The notes below the pieces were generated by a model, which was given only the letters and a program-made list of their open reading frames with translations, did not search any database and was not told the DNA's origin. A DNA stretch of 39,138 nt from Methanolobus sp. GTDB lineage: Archaea; Halobacteriota; Methanosarcinia; Methanosarcinales; Methanosarcinaceae. Shown one piece after another: positions 17,808-27,256 of this stretch (positions are counted from its first letter, which is position 1; every line of letters begins with the position of its first letter). The stretch spans positions 1-39,138 of the forward strand of contig JARVGJ010000021.1 in the NCBI GenBank assembly GCA_029762595.1, given 5' to 3'. The position numbers and the translations under genes are program-made.

Positions 17808-18083
17808 AGCTTTTTTACCTGTTTGTGAAATCGCCGCGTTGGGACAAGACGGGACCGTAACAGATATAAGATGTATACAGACAACGTAATCCACGTAATT
17901 GCGAATGCAATTTCTAGTGCACTTATAAAGAATCACCCCTATATCAGTTTAACCTTTGTTCACAATTTGAATCCAGACAGATCCCCAAAGCAATCACCAG
18001 GCACGGATGAACCAATACATACTATGGAAGAACCCACCGATAATCAAGTATTAATATGGGTTTGAAGTAGTATAGTCCCATCC

Positions 18084-18091
18084 TATAAATA
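18084..18091 (+). promoter_or_regulatory. TATA box of the ahb/hem operon
   Basis: TATAAATA lies 35-42 bases before the ahbD ATG. A start site near 18113 would give a very short leader, in keeping with the lack of a clear ribosome binding site before ahbD. Confidence 0.5.
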
Positions 18092-18125
18092 GATAAAGAT
18101 AAAACAAAATACTTTATGATCAATT

Positions 18126-19172
18126 ATGACAAACCCGCCAAGACTCATCGCCTGGGAAACAACCGCCGGATGTAACCTTTCCTGCAAACATTGCAGAGGT
18201 GCCTCAACCGAAAAAAAACCCGATGGCGAACTAACAACCAAAGAAGCATTTCATTTCATTGATGAGATAAAACAAATGGGCAATCCTATACTCATACTGA
18301 GTGGCGGTGAGCCCCTTGTCAGAGACGATATATTCCAGATAGCGGAATATGCCACAGAAAAAGGATTACGCGTGGCCATGGCCACAAACGGGACACTGGT
18401 AACCCCGGCTATAACAAAAAAGATGAGAGATTCAGGAATACAGAGAGTAAGTATAAGTCTTGATGGCTCAAGCCCCATCAACCATGACGATTTTCGCTGT
18501 ATGCCCGGAGCATTTCAGGGTGCAATGAGAGGAATAGAAAACCTTAAAGAAGCAGGTATAGGTTTCCAGATAAATCCTACCATCACAAAGCGCAATGTTG
18601 ACGAGATACCAGCGATCCTTGAAATGGCAAAGAACCTTGGTGCTGATGCACTTCACATATTCCTGCTTGTCCCCACCGGCAGAGGTAAGGAACTTGAAGA
18701 AGAGGAAATTCCCCCTGTCGAATATGAGAGGATACTCAACTGGTTCTATGAACGGCAAAAAGATGCAGGAATCCAACTTAAAGCTACCTGTGCCCCCCAT
18801 TATTTCAGGATAATGCGACAACGAGCGGAAAAAGAAGGTATTGAGATCAGTGTAAAGACCCATGGTTACGAAGCCATGACAAAAGGTTGTCTTGGAGGAA
18901 CAGGATTCTGTTTTGTATCAAGCACAGGAGATGTATACCCCTGCGGATATCTGCCGGCACTTGCGGGTAACATAAAACAACAGAGTTTCAGAGATATCTG
19001 GGAAAACTCAAAAGTATTCAACGACCTGCGTGATGTATCAAAACTGAAAGGAAAATGCGGAAGATGTGAATATAACACCGTATGCGGAGGCTGTCGTGCA
19101 CGTGCCTATGCTGCCACAGGAGATTACCTCGATGAAGAACCATACTGCATATACGTACCTAAAAAACAGTGA
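18126..19172 (+). CDS. ahbD: haem synthase AhbD (radical SAM, Fe-coproporphyrin III decarboxylase)
   Basis: AhbD carries out the last step of the siroheme-dependent haem pathway, oxidative decarboxylation of two propionates of Fe-coproporphyrin III to give haem b. The 348-residue protein has the radical SAM cysteines in CNLSCKHC (Cys16, 20, 23) and the SAM-binding ILSGGEPL. A SPASM region with many cysteines (KGCLGGTGFCF, YPCGYLP, GKCGRCEYNTVCGGCRARAYA) holds the auxiliary cluster. It is the first gene of a run through pyrK. The two decarboxylase genes ahbA and ahbB follow at once, which fixes it as AhbD rather than another rSAM. AhbC is not in the window. Confidence 0.93.
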   Translation: MTNPPRLIAWETTAGCNLSCKHCRGASTEKKPDGELTTKEAFHFIDEIKQMGNPILILSGGEPLVRDDIFQIAEYATEKGLRVAMATNGTLVTPAITKKMRDSGIQRVSISLDGSSPINHDDFRCMPGAFQGAMRGIENLKEAGIGFQINPTITKRNVDEIPAILEMAKNLGADALHIFLLVPTGRGKELEEEEIPPVEYERILNWFYERQKDAGIQLKATCAPHYFRIMRQRAEKEGIEISVKTHGYEAMTKGCLGGTGFCFVSSTGDVYPCGYLPALAGNIKQQSFRDIWENSKVFNDLRDVSKLKGKCGRCEYNTVCGGCRARAYAATGDYLDEEPYCIYVPKKQ

Positions 19173-19177
19173 TTAGC

Positions 19178-19633
19178 ATGATATTTCTTGATGACACGGA
19201 TAAAAAGATACTCAATACCATCCAATTTGATTTTCCCCTTGAGAAAGAGCCTTTCATGAAACTGGGAAATGAACTGGGAATCAGTGAAGAAGAAGTGATC
19301 AAAAGACTCCAGCGCCTGCATGATGAAGGTGCAATCAGGAAAATTGGACCCATAATAAACCGCACAGGAATTGGTGGCACAAGTACCCTGGTAGCAGCAA
19401 ATGTCCCGGATGAGAGGATTGATGAAGTGGCAGATTACATCAATGAGTACCAGGAAGTATCGCATAATTACCTGCGCCCTGAAAGATATAATGTATGGTT
19501 TACCATATCTGCACCTGACAGGGTGAGAATTGATAACATACTAAATGATCTTCGGAAAAGAACAGGGCTTGAATTTATAGATCTTCCTACTAAAAGACTT
19601 TTCAAGATAGGAGTAAAGTTTGACATAAGGTGA
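19178..19633 (+). CDS. ahbA: siroheme decarboxylase subunit AhbA
   Basis: AhbA and AhbB form the enzyme that decarboxylates siroheme to 12,18-didecarboxysiroheme. The 151-residue protein has an Lrp/AsnC-like fold. An N-terminal helix-turn-helix (LDDTDKKILNTIQFDFPLEKEPF, then LGISEEEVIKRLQRLHDEGAIRKIG) is followed by a ligand domain with VSHNYLRPERYNVWFTI, which contains the His and Arg typical of the active site. A GTG at 19169 overlapping the ahbD stop is an alternative start. I prefer the ATG at 19178 because the family begins close to LDDTDKKIL. The name AhbA rests on gene order and the NirD-like sequence. Confidence 0.88.
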   Translation: MIFLDDTDKKILNTIQFDFPLEKEPFMKLGNELGISEEEVIKRLQRLHDEGAIRKIGPIINRTGIGGTSTLVAANVPDERIDEVADYINEYQEVSHNYLRPERYNVWFTISAPDRVRIDNILNDLRKRTGLEFIDLPTKRLFKIGVKFDIR

Positions 19634-19637
19634 AAGC

Positions 19638-20096
19638 ATGGATGCTATAGATGAAAGAATACTGAAAGCCACACAGAATGGCATCCCCTTAAAAAGATCA
19701 CCCTTTGCAAAAATTGCCATAGAACTGGGAATCAGTGAACAGGAGATAATTGACCGGCTGGGAAAAATGAAAGAGGATAATGTCATTCGCAGGTTCGGTG
19801 CATCTATTGGCCACAGAGACATAGGAATTGTGGCAAATGCCATGTGTGTGTGGAACGTACCGGATGAGAGGACAGAAGAAGTTGGAGCCATAATGGCTGC
19901 TTTTGAAGAAGTAACACACTGCTATGAAAGACCAAGAGCTCCCGGCTGGGACTATAATCTGTTCACAATGGTGCACTCCTACACCCAGGAAGACTGCAAA
20001 GAGGTGGCTGCAAAGATATCACAAGCAACCGGCATCGATAATTACAAGCTTCTTTTTAGTCAGACAGAATTTAAGAAGACAGGTGTCAGGTTATAA
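19638..20096 (+). CDS. ahbB: siroheme decarboxylase subunit AhbB
   Basis: This is the second siroheme decarboxylase subunit (152 aa), related to AhbA over its full length. The N-terminal helix-turn-helix is IDERILKATQNGIPL with LGISEQEIIDRLGKMKEDNVIRRFG. The ligand domain contains VTHCYERPRAPGWDYNLFTMVH, matching the AhbB/NirL type. GGTGA precedes the ATG, four bases after the ahbA stop, so both subunits are made from adjacent cistrons. Although the fold is that of Lrp regulators, the pair is enzymatic rather than regulatory in studied archaea and sulfate reducers. Confidence 0.9.
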   Translation: MDAIDERILKATQNGIPLKRSPFAKIAIELGISEQEIIDRLGKMKEDNVIRRFGASIGHRDIGIVANAMCVWNVPDERTEEVGAIMAAFEEVTHCYERPRAPGWDYNLFTMVHSYTQEDCKEVAAKISQATGIDNYKLLFSQTEFKKTGVRL

Positions 20097-20158
20097 TCAC
20101 AATCTTTAACTAACTTACCGAAAAAGAGCAGTAGGCAATCATTTCCGGAGATGGAGAT

Positions 20159-20833
20159 ATGAAAGATAAGAACCACTTCCTGCCACTGCTGATAGATATG
20201 AGCGACAAGAAAGTCGTAATATTTGGAAGTGGATCGGTCGGAGAAAGAAAAGCGAACCTGTTCTCTGAATATGCAGAAGTTACAATCGTCAGCCTTAGCT
20301 TTTGTGATATATTTTATGAACTTGAGAAAAAATATGGCACCGTGCTGATCAAAGCAGATGCAGAAAAACTCCCGGATGACATGATCAATGACATAATCAG
20401 AGATGCTTTTCTAGTAATACCTGCAACCAACAACAGAAGCATAAACAAGAGGATCGTAGATCTTGCAAGATCATCCTCAATACTGACAAATGAGGTTGAT
20501 GCCATTGGCGATGTTACCGTGCCTGCTGTCATTAAACGTGGCAAACTGACAATAAGCATATCCACAACCGGCTCCAGTCCTGCATTTTCCAGGTTCACAC
20601 GCCAGCAGGTAGAGAAGATCATCACTCCTGAATTTTCTGACATGATAAGGATACAGGATGAAATAAGAACATATCTTAAGGATGTGGTTCCAGAACAGAA
20701 AGACAGGAAAACGATATTGTGGGATATTCTTGAAAGGGAAGAGGTGTGGGCTGCGCTGAGAGAATCCTATGAAAAAGGGTTTAAGATAGCACAGGATATA
20801 GTAAAAGAAAAAATAAGCGGGAAAGTCAGATAA
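20159..20833 (+). CDS. precorrin-2 dehydrogenase / siroheme synthase (CysG N-domain, Met8 type)
   Basis: This NAD-dependent enzyme (224 aa) oxidises precorrin-2 to sirohydrochlorin, and related proteins also insert iron. The N-terminal Rossmann motif is VVIFGSGSVGERKANLF. Next comes a domain with LTISISTTGSSPAFSRFTRQQVE, where the family's dimerisation and active-site segment lies. It lacks the methyltransferase domain of full-length CysG. GGAGA lies just before the ATG. It supplies siroheme for AhbAB, directly upstream, and sirohydrochlorin for coenzyme F430 and cobamides, so it serves three tetrapyrrole branches. Confidence 0.93.
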   Translation: MKDKNHFLPLLIDMSDKKVVIFGSGSVGERKANLFSEYAEVTIVSLSFCDIFYELEKKYGTVLIKADAEKLPDDMINDIIRDAFLVIPATNNRSINKRIVDLARSSSILTNEVDAIGDVTVPAVIKRGKLTISISTTGSSPAFSRFTRQQVEKIITPEFSDMIRIQDEIRTYLKDVVPEQKDRKTILWDILEREEVWAALRESYEKGFKIAQDIVKEKISGKVR

Positions 20834-20885
20834 ACATGCACCATATCCACTGCCATCAGAAAAATAGTATGAATCTGGGGTGTCC

Positions 20886-22184
20886 ATGACAGAAATAACC
20901 AGTATGGTGATCACCCATTCCAAGGCAACTGTCGAAGAGATCGAGGAAGCATGGGACGGGGACATAGAAAAAATGTTAACTGACCTGCATTCCAATGATC
21001 TGGTCTGCGAATGTGTTGTATTAAAGACTTGCAACCGGGTTGAGATATATATTGTATCCCCAAAAGGGAGCAGTGTGCTTTTCCAGTTTGCAAAGAAGAT
21101 TGGATTATCCTCTAATATTGTTGATTTTTTTGATCATGAAGAATCCATCATGCATCTTTTAAGACTGGCATGTGGACTTGAATCCATGATCATAGGTGAA
21201 GACCAGATACTTGGCCAGATAAAGGACCTTTACCTCCTAGCCAAAAATCTTGGGACTACCGGGAGGCTTCTTGATACTGCATTCAGTAAAGCCATCCAGG
21301 TTGGCAAGCGCGTCCGGACTGAAACGGAGATAAACCGAGGAGCACTCTCTATAGCATCGGCTTCTGTTGACCTTGCTGAGGAGACAGTCGGAGACCTTAA
21401 GAACAAGATGGTGCTTGTGATAGGCACCGGTGAGATGGGAGCACTGGTAACACGTGCACTCTCACACAGAGATATAGAACTTATGTACATAGCAAACCGT
21501 ACATATGAAACAGCAAAAGAACTTGCTGATGAGATGGGCGGTCATGCAGTTCACTTTGACCAGATAGATGAGAATCTCAGAAAAGCGGATGTCGTTATCA
21601 GTGCAACGGGTGCACCGCATTATGTTCTGAAGTACGACCAGGTGCAAAAAGCAATGAACTTCAGGGATAAGGAAATCCTCTTGATAGACATTGCAAATCC
21701 CAGAGATATAGAGCCTTCTGTTTCTGACATATCACACGTTACACTTTATAATATAGATAACCTGAGAGTTATCAATGAAAAGAATCTCGAATTGAGAATC
21801 GAGGAGGCAAAAAAAGCCCAGAACATCATCGATGAGGAATTCAGCCTGCTGATAAAGCAATACAAAAGGCAGAAAGCAGATTATCTTGTATCCGAACTAT
21901 ATGCCCAGTCATACAAACTGCGTGTACAGGAAAAAGAAAGAGCACTCACTAAATTGAGTGCATACCACACAATTGGCGAAATCGAGAGCAAGATAATAGA
22001 GGACCTTACACATTCGATAGTTAACAAGATACTGGCAGAGCCAACCAAGGTCCTGAGAAATGCCGCAGAATTTGAGGATGATGAACTGCTTGACTCCGTT
22101 GCCAAACTATTCAATGTTGACAGATCCAGCATAAGTACTAAAATGAAGGATGAGATGCTAAAATGTTCCCCGAGCACAGAATGA
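20886..22184 (+). CDS. hemA: glutamyl-tRNA reductase
   Basis: HemA reduces glutamyl-tRNA to glutamate-1-semialdehyde, the first step of tetrapyrrole synthesis. The active-site nucleophile is Cys49 in [28 protein letters not shown] and the NADPH-binding [13 protein letters not shown] follow, and a C-terminal helical dimerisation domain ends the 432-residue protein. The frame opens at a GTG (20880), but the ATG at 20886 is spaced well from GGGGTG upstream. The 3' end overlaps hemB by 22 bases. The length is normal for archaeal HemA. Confidence 0.96.
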   Translation: MTEITSMVITHSKATVEEIEEAWDGDIEKMLTDLHSNDLVCECVVLKTCNRVEIYIVSPKGSSVLFQFAKKIGLSSNIVDFFDHEESIMHLLRLACGLESMIIGEDQILGQIKDLYLLAKNLGTTGRLLDTAFSKAIQVGKRVRTETEINRGALSIASASVDLAEETVGDLKNKMVLVIGTGEMGALVTRALSHRDIELMYIANRTYETAKELADEMGGHAVHFDQIDENLRKADVVISATGAPHYVLKYDQVQKAMNFRDKEILLIDIANPRDIEPSVSDISHVTLYNIDNLRVINEKNLELRIEEAKKAQNIIDEEFSLLIKQYKRQKADYLVSELYAQSYKLRVQEKERALTKLSAYHTIGEIESKIIEDLTHSIVNKILAEPTKVLRNAAEFEDDELLDSVAKLFNVDRSSISTKMKDEMLKCSPSTE

Positions 22185-23137
22185 GAAGGCTGAGAAGTGG
22201 AAAGATCAAAGATCTGGTACGAGAGACATCATTATCTGTCAATGACCTGATATATCCCGTGTTTGTCAATGAGACAATAAATTCAACCTGCGAGGTCAGC
22301 TCAATGCCAGGAGTCTGCAACATACCGGTCTCAAAGATAGCAGATGATGCAAAGGAAGCTGCCGACCTTGGTATACCTGCAATGATACTCTTTGGTATCC
22401 CGGAAAATAAAGATGAACATGGGAGCAGTGCCTGGGGAGATGATGATGTAGTACAGCGTGCAGTGCGGGAGATAAAGAACGATCTTGGCAGGGACATGCT
22501 CGTCATAACCGACGTATGCCTCTGTGAATACACCAGTCACGGACACTGCGGAGTTGTCGACCATGAGACAGGAGAGATACTTAACGATCCAACACTTCCC
22601 TTAATTGCAAAGACTGCAGTAAGTCACGCAAGGGCCGGTGCCGACATGGTCGCGCCATCCGGGATGATGGACGGCATGATAGCTGCCATTCGCAGCGAGC
22701 TTGATGAGAATAACTTTTATAATATACCTATCATGTCTTACGCTGCAAAGTACTCTTCATCATTTTACGGCCCTTTCAGGGATGCAGCAGGATCAGGATG
22801 CTGCTTCGGGGACAGGTCCGCACACCAAATGGACCCTGCCAACTCTGATGAGGCAATAATGGAAACTGCCCTTGATATAGAAGAGGGTGCAGACATAATC
22901 ATGGTCAAACCGGCATTGCCATACCTCGATATAATATACCGACTCAAGACAGAGTTCAGGATGCCAACTGCAGCATATAATGTCAGCGGGGAATATGCCA
23001 TGATCAAAGCAGCAGCCCAAAACGGCTGGCTTGATGAGAAGAAGGTCATGTATGAATCACTCCTGTCAATAAAACGTGCTGGTGCAGATATGATACTTAC
23101 CTATTTTGCCAAGGATATGGCAAGGATGTTAAAGTGA
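22163..23137 (+). CDS. hemB: delta-aminolevulinic acid dehydratase (porphobilinogen synthase)
   Basis: HemB joins two 5-aminolevulinate molecules to porphobilinogen. The Schiff-base lysines are Lys196 ([15 protein letters not shown]) and Lys249 ([12 protein letters not shown]). The zinc-binding cysteines are in [14 protein letters not shown] (Cys119, 121, 129), so this is a Zn-type rather than Mg-only enzyme. The N-terminus [11 protein letters not shown] agrees with the family, so the ATG at 22163 is kept although a second ATG overlaps the hemA stop as ATGA at 22181. The 324-residue length is typical. Confidence 0.96.
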   Translation: MFPEHRMRRLRSGKIKDLVRETSLSVNDLIYPVFVNETINSTCEVSSMPGVCNIPVSKIADDAKEAADLGIPAMILFGIPENKDEHGSSAWGDDDVVQRAVREIKNDLGRDMLVITDVCLCEYTSHGHCGVVDHETGEILNDPTLPLIAKTAVSHARAGADMVAPSGMMDGMIAAIRSELDENNFYNIPIMSYAAKYSSSFYGPFRDAAGSGCCFGDRSAHQMDPANSDEAIMETALDIEEGADIIMVKPALPYLDIIYRLKTEFRMPTAAYNVSGEYAMIKAAAQNGWLDEKKVMYESLLSIKRAGADMILTYFAKDMARMLK

Positions 23138-23153
23138 TTAAAAGGTGTTATTT

Positions 23154-24419
23154 ATGTCTTTAGACAAGTCCAGAGAATTATACAATAAAGCAAGGAATTT
23201 CCTGCCAGGCGGGGTCAGCAGTCCGGTACGTGCCATAAAACCATATCCATTCTACACGGAATCAGCATGCGGTTCAAAGATAAAGGATATCGATGGGAAC
23301 GAGTATATCGATTACTGTCTTGCATATGGCCCGAACATACTGGGGCATGCAAACCCTGTCATAAAAGAGGCAATCGCAGCCCAGCTTGAGAAGGGGTGGC
23401 TATACGGTACACCGACAGAGCTTGAAGTTGATCTGGCTGAGAGGATAGCAGGCCTATATCCAAGTATCGACATGTTAAGATTTGTGTCCACTGGTACCGA
23501 GGCAACCATGAGTGCGCTACGGGCTGCCAGGGGTTTTACAGGTAAGGACAAGTTCATCAAGATAGAAGGTGGCTTTCACGGGGCACATGATGCAGTGCTG
23601 GTAAAGGCAGGCTCTGGTGCAACAACCCTTGGAAAACCCGATTCTCTTGGCATACCTGAGGATTTTACGAAACATACATTGCAGGTGCCTTTCAACGATA
23701 TCGAGGCACTGGCATCAGCCATAGAGAAGAACAGTGACGATATTGCTGCACTTATAATTGAGCCTGTCATGGGTAACATAGGGCCGGTACTTCCCGAAGG
23801 AGACTATCTTAAGGAAGTACGCAAAATAACAGAGGAAAACGATATCATCCTTATATTCGACGAGGTCATTACCGGTTTCAGGCTTGCAATGGGAGGAGCT
23901 CAGGAATACTTTGCTGTGACACCTGATATGACAACCCTTGGCAAGATAGTCGGTGGTGGAATGCCAATTGGTGTATTCGGAGGAAAGAAAGAGATCATAG
24001 AGATGATAGCACCTTCAGGAAGTGTATACCAGGCAGGCACTTTCAGCGGCAGCCCTGCATCGGTGGCAGCAGGGATTGCAGTGCTTGATGTGCTTGAAAA
24101 AGAAGAGGTCCACAAGAACCTTAATGCAACAGGAGACCTGATGAGGGCAAGGCTATCTGAAATCGTGACAGACCTTGGACTTGATTACAATGTTGTGGGT
24201 ATTGCATCCATGTTCAAAATATTCTTTGGAGACAAGCCCCATAACTATCAGGAAGTCCTCAGGTGCGATAAGGAAGGCTACCTGAAATTCTTCTTCAAGA
24301 TGCTGGATAGTGGTATATTCCTTCCGCCGTCACAATTTGAAACGAATTTCATTTCCACTGCCCACACCGATGATAACATTGAGAAGACACTGCTTGCCTA
24401 TGAAACAAATCTCAAATAA
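23154..24419 (+). CDS. hemL: glutamate-1-semialdehyde 2,1-aminomutase
   Basis: HemL moves the amino group of glutamate-1-semialdehyde to give 5-aminolevulinate, using PLP (class III aminotransferase fold). The PLP lysine is Lys264 in [13 protein letters not shown], the PLP-stacking Asp is in [11 protein letters not shown], and the gating segment is near [14 protein letters not shown]. The N-terminus [22 protein letters not shown] is characteristic. The ATG at 23154 is chosen over the GTG at 23145 because AAAGGTG lies six bases before it. The protein has 421 residues. Confidence 0.96.
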   Translation: MSLDKSRELYNKARNFLPGGVSSPVRAIKPYPFYTESACGSKIKDIDGNEYIDYCLAYGPNILGHANPVIKEAIAAQLEKGWLYGTPTELEVDLAERIAGLYPSIDMLRFVSTGTEATMSALRAARGFTGKDKFIKIEGGFHGAHDAVLVKAGSGATTLGKPDSLGIPEDFTKHTLQVPFNDIEALASAIEKNSDDIAALIIEPVMGNIGPVLPEGDYLKEVRKITEENDIILIFDEVITGFRLAMGGAQEYFAVTPDMTTLGKIVGGGMPIGVFGGKKEIIEMIAPSGSVYQAGTFSGSPASVAAGIAVLDVLEKEEVHKNLNATGDLMRARLSEIVTDLGLDYNVVGIASMFKIFFGDKPHNYQEVLRCDKEGYLKFFFKMLDSGIFLPPSQFETNFISTAHTDDNIEKTLLAYETNLK

Positions 24420-24432
24420 GCGGTGAACTCAA

Positions 24433-25365
24433 ATGATAATAGGAACCCGCGGAAGTGCCCTGGCCATTGCACAGACAGAGACCATAGAACGCCTCCTGTC
24501 AGAACTTGGCGTCAACACTACCAGAAAGATAATAAAGACATCTGGAGACACATTTACCGACAGACCATTGCATGAGGTTGCCGGAGTTGGAGCATTTGTC
24601 AGGGAACTTGATGACCGGATGCTGGAAGGAGAGATAGATATCGCCGTTCACTCGATGAAGGACCTGCCAACCATCCGGCCTGAAGAACTTTCGACTTCTG
24701 CTGTTCTTAAGCGTGATTCACCTTTTGATGTCCTGCTGACAGTGGATGGAACAAGGATGGATGAACTGCCTGATGGAGCGGTCCTTGGTACCAGCTCAAT
24801 GCGCAGAAGAGCCCAGATCCTCAGATATCGCCCGGACCTCCATGTCCAGGACCTTAGAGGAAACATCAATACACGCATCAGGAAACTTGAAGAGGGATTA
24901 TATGACGGTATACTGCTTGCCGAAGCCGGCCTGCAGAGAATGGGCTGGAAGATGGATGTCCAGCGTCTTGATCCCCAGTTCTTCTGCCCATCCGCTAACC
25001 AGGGGACCATAGCCGTGGTAACTCCTGCTGGAACTGGGGCAGAGGAGACAACATCCAATCTGGACCATCAGCAGACCCGGATCGAAACACATGCAGAGCG
25101 AATTGCTATTGCAGATGTGGAGGGAGGATGCACTGCACCTATTGGCTCCTTTGCACATTTCATCAATGATGAGGAGATAAGCATATGTTGCGAAGTGCTT
25201 GCCCTTGACGGCTCAGAACATGTCCGCATTGAGGAAGTGATTCCCGTGGAAAACTATCAGGACCATGCAAGGATGATCGCTAGAGAACTGGTGCACATGG
25301 GAGGCAAGGAACTTGTGCAAAGAGCTGTATGCCAGCTTGCTTCGGGCTTATCTGATGAGGTATAA
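24433..25365 (+). CDS. hemC: hydroxymethylbilane synthase (porphobilinogen deaminase)
   Basis: HemC polymerises four porphobilinogens into hydroxymethylbilane. The dipyrromethane cofactor attaches to Cys233 in EGGCTAPIGS. Other conserved segments are GTRGSALAIAQT at the N-terminus, DIAVHSMKDLPT with the catalytic Asp-Leu, GTSSMRRRAQIL and DLRGNINTRIRKL. GGTGA precedes the ATG. The 310-residue length is normal. The next enzyme, uroporphyrinogen III synthase (hemD), and the methyltransferase that makes precorrin-2 are not in the window and must be encoded elsewhere. Confidence 0.96.
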   Translation: MIIGTRGSALAIAQTETIERLLSELGVNTTRKIIKTSGDTFTDRPLHEVAGVGAFVRELDDRMLEGEIDIAVHSMKDLPTIRPEELSTSAVLKRDSPFDVLLTVDGTRMDELPDGAVLGTSSMRRRAQILRYRPDLHVQDLRGNINTRIRKLEEGLYDGILLAEAGLQRMGWKMDVQRLDPQFFCPSANQGTIAVVTPAGTGAEETTSNLDHQQTRIETHAERIAIADVEGGCTAPIGSFAHFINDEEISICCEVLALDGSEHVRIEEVIPVENYQDHARMIARELVHMGGKELVQRAVCQLASGLSDEV

Positions 25366-25371
25366 GGATAA

Positions 25372-26274
25372 ATGACCAGTATCAACGGAATAGAACTTAG
25401 GAATCCTGCAATACTGGCTGCAGGAATAATGGGAACCACAGGTGCATCGCTGGTCCGCATGGCTACAGATGGGGCAGGGGCAGTTGTTACGAAGTCAATT
25501 GGCCCTGAACCAAAGGACGGACACAGCAATCCGAGCATGATAAACCTGGGATACGGATTTTTGAACGCCATGGGACTGCCAAATCCTTCCTACCCGCATT
25601 TCAGAGAGGAGCTTTCCATTGCAAAGAAGGGTGCAGGAGTTCCGGTAATTGCAAGCATTTTCGGGGGCACGGATGAAGAGTTTGTGGAAGTCGCCCTGGG
25701 GCTGATAGGTTCAAAACCAGATGCATTCGAACTGAACGTGAGCTGCCCCCATGCACGAGGATATGGGGCATCTGTTGGAAGCAATCCTGAAGCCGTTGAG
25801 ACCATCACCAGTGCAGTGTGCGATGCTGTGGACATACCCGTATGGGTGAAGCTCACTCCAAACGTCACAGATATCGTTTCAATAGGTGAAGCTGCACAGA
25901 ATGGAGGAGCAGATGCGATTGTAGCTATCAATACTGTCAAAGGAATGGCCATCGACATTCATAGTGGATATCCCATACTTGGAAACCGTTTTGGAGGACT
26001 TTCAGGCCCTGCTCTTAAACCAATAGCATTGAAATGTGTCTATGACCTTTATACAGCCCTTGATATACCTATAATCGGCGTTGGGGGTATTTCCACCTGG
26101 GAAGATGCCATTGAGATGATGATGGCAGGGTCAACAGCAATACAGATAGGCTCTGCAGTCTATGAGGGCACAGAGGTTTTCAGTTCTGTGACCCGGGGAA
26201 TGCAACAGTTCATTGCTGAAAGAGACTACAAAGACATCTCCGATATCGTAGGAATTGCACATGAGATGATATAA
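25372..26274 (+). CDS. pyrD: dihydroorotate dehydrogenase catalytic subunit, class 1B
   Basis: PyrD oxidises dihydroorotate to orotate in pyrimidine synthesis with FMN. The catalytic base is Cys125 in [10 protein letters not shown], which marks class 1. Phosphate- and FMN-binding stretches are [29 protein letters not shown] and [11 protein letters not shown]. Pairing with pyrK makes it the NAD-linked 1B form. The gene starts six bases after the hemC stop, and pyrK begins on the last base of its stop codon. The 300-residue length is normal. Confidence 0.95.
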   Translation: MTSINGIELRNPAILAAGIMGTTGASLVRMATDGAGAVVTKSIGPEPKDGHSNPSMINLGYGFLNAMGLPNPSYPHFREELSIAKKGAGVPVIASIFGGTDEEFVEVALGLIGSKPDAFELNVSCPHARGYGASVGSNPEAVETITSAVCDAVDIPVWVKLTPNVTDIVSIGEAAQNGGADAIVAINTVKGMAIDIHSGYPILGNRFGGLSGPALKPIALKCVYDLYTALDIPIIGVGGISTWEDAIEMMMAGSTAIQIGSAVYEGTEVFSSVTRGMQQFIAERDYKDISDIVGIAHEMI

Positions 26275-27053
26275 TGTACCCATTGAATGTCAAAATAACA
26301 AAGGTTATCAAGGAAACACCTTCTACAAGGACCTTCATCTTTGACAAAGCATTCAACAAAGCCATTCCGGGACAATTTGTCATGGTATGGATACGTGGAG
26401 TGGATGAGATCCCTATGACACTTTCGAGCAAAAATTCCATTACTGTTCAAAAAGTTGGAGATGCTACTGAAAAGTTGTTCACGCTTGAAGAAGGCGATAA
26501 CCTTGGGATAAGGGGACCTTTTGGAAGAGGTTTTACGCTACCTGGAAAAGACGAGAAGATACTTCTTATAGCAGGCGGGGTTGGTGCTGCGCCGCTGGCT
26601 CCACTGGCAGAATATGCAGCTTCGGCAGGTATTTGCATGAGTGTGATACTCGGGGCCAGGAATGCAGAGGAACTGCTGTTTACAGACCGTTTCGCATCCT
26701 GCGGGAAACTGTACCTTACAACAGATGACGGTTCGGCACACAGATGTGGTTTTGTCACCGATGTCCTTGAAGAGACTGATATCAGGGATTATGACCGGAT
26801 ATACACCTGCGGCCCGGAAATGATGATGAAATGCATCTTTAACATGCTGGAGAAAGAAGATGCACTTGGCCGCGCAGAATTCAGTCTGCACAGATATTTC
26901 AAATGCGCGATTGGGGTTTGCGGTGCATGCTGCATGGACAAGAAAGGCCTGCGCGTCTGTAAGGAAGGACCTGTGTTCAATGGCCTGCAGCTTATTGACT
27001 CGGAATTCGGAAATTATATGAGAGGACCAAGCGGGAACAGGAAATCATTTTGA
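26274..27053 (+). CDS. pyrK: dihydroorotate dehydrogenase electron-transfer subunit
   Basis: PyrK carries FAD and a 2Fe-2S cluster and passes electrons from PyrD to NAD. The 259-residue protein has a ferredoxin-reductase-like FAD domain, an NAD-binding domain starting [15 protein letters not shown], and a C-terminal cluster site in [25 protein letters not shown] (Cys211, 216, 219 or 220, 229). The ATG shares one base with the pyrD stop (TAATG), implying translational coupling. T-rich runs at about 27060-27085 probably end the transcript. Confidence 0.93.
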   Translation: MYPLNVKITKVIKETPSTRTFIFDKAFNKAIPGQFVMVWIRGVDEIPMTLSSKNSITVQKVGDATEKLFTLEEGDNLGIRGPFGRGFTLPGKDEKILLIAGGVGAAPLAPLAEYAASAGICMSVILGARNAEELLFTDRFASCGKLYLTTDDGSAHRCGFVTDVLEETDIRDYDRIYTCGPEMMMKCIFNMLEKEDALGRAEFSLHRYFKCAIGVCGACCMDKKGLRVCKEGPVFNGLQLIDSEFGNYMRGPSGNRKSF

Positions 27054-27256
27054 ACCTGTACTTCTTTTCCTTTTTGACTTTTTTATCCATGAGTTCAAGA
27101 AAGATATTGAAAGGAGAAAACGTGTCTACTCTGTAAAAACAGATAAATGATAATCATTAGAATTACCACTTTTGATATTACTTGATAATGTTTAAATATG
27201 TCCTAAAATATAGGAAATGTATCTATCAAAATCGGCGTTTTTATCGGTGGTACGAT

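Larger units (their letters stand above)
17771..18125. promoter_or_regulatory. 355-base divergent promoter region between ccmE and ahbD
   Basis: This stretch holds the promoters of two divergent operons. On the minus strand CTTATATC (17863-17870) is a likely TATA box for ccmE. On the plus strand TATAAATA (18084-18091) serves ahbD. An imperfect tandem repeat lies in the ccmE leader (17775-17807). A 64-residue open frame at 17871-18065 is probably spurious. Confidence 0.6.

Noticed and set aside
17871-18065. 64-codon open frame on the plus strand before ahbD
   Set aside because: It lies in the divergent promoter region, has no ribosome binding site and its product resembles nothing.
19178-20096. 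Two Lrp/AsnC-type transcription regulators
   Set aside because: The helix-turn-helix fold is real, but the pair follows ahbD and carries the His/Arg segments of AhbA and AhbB, so an enzymatic role fits better.
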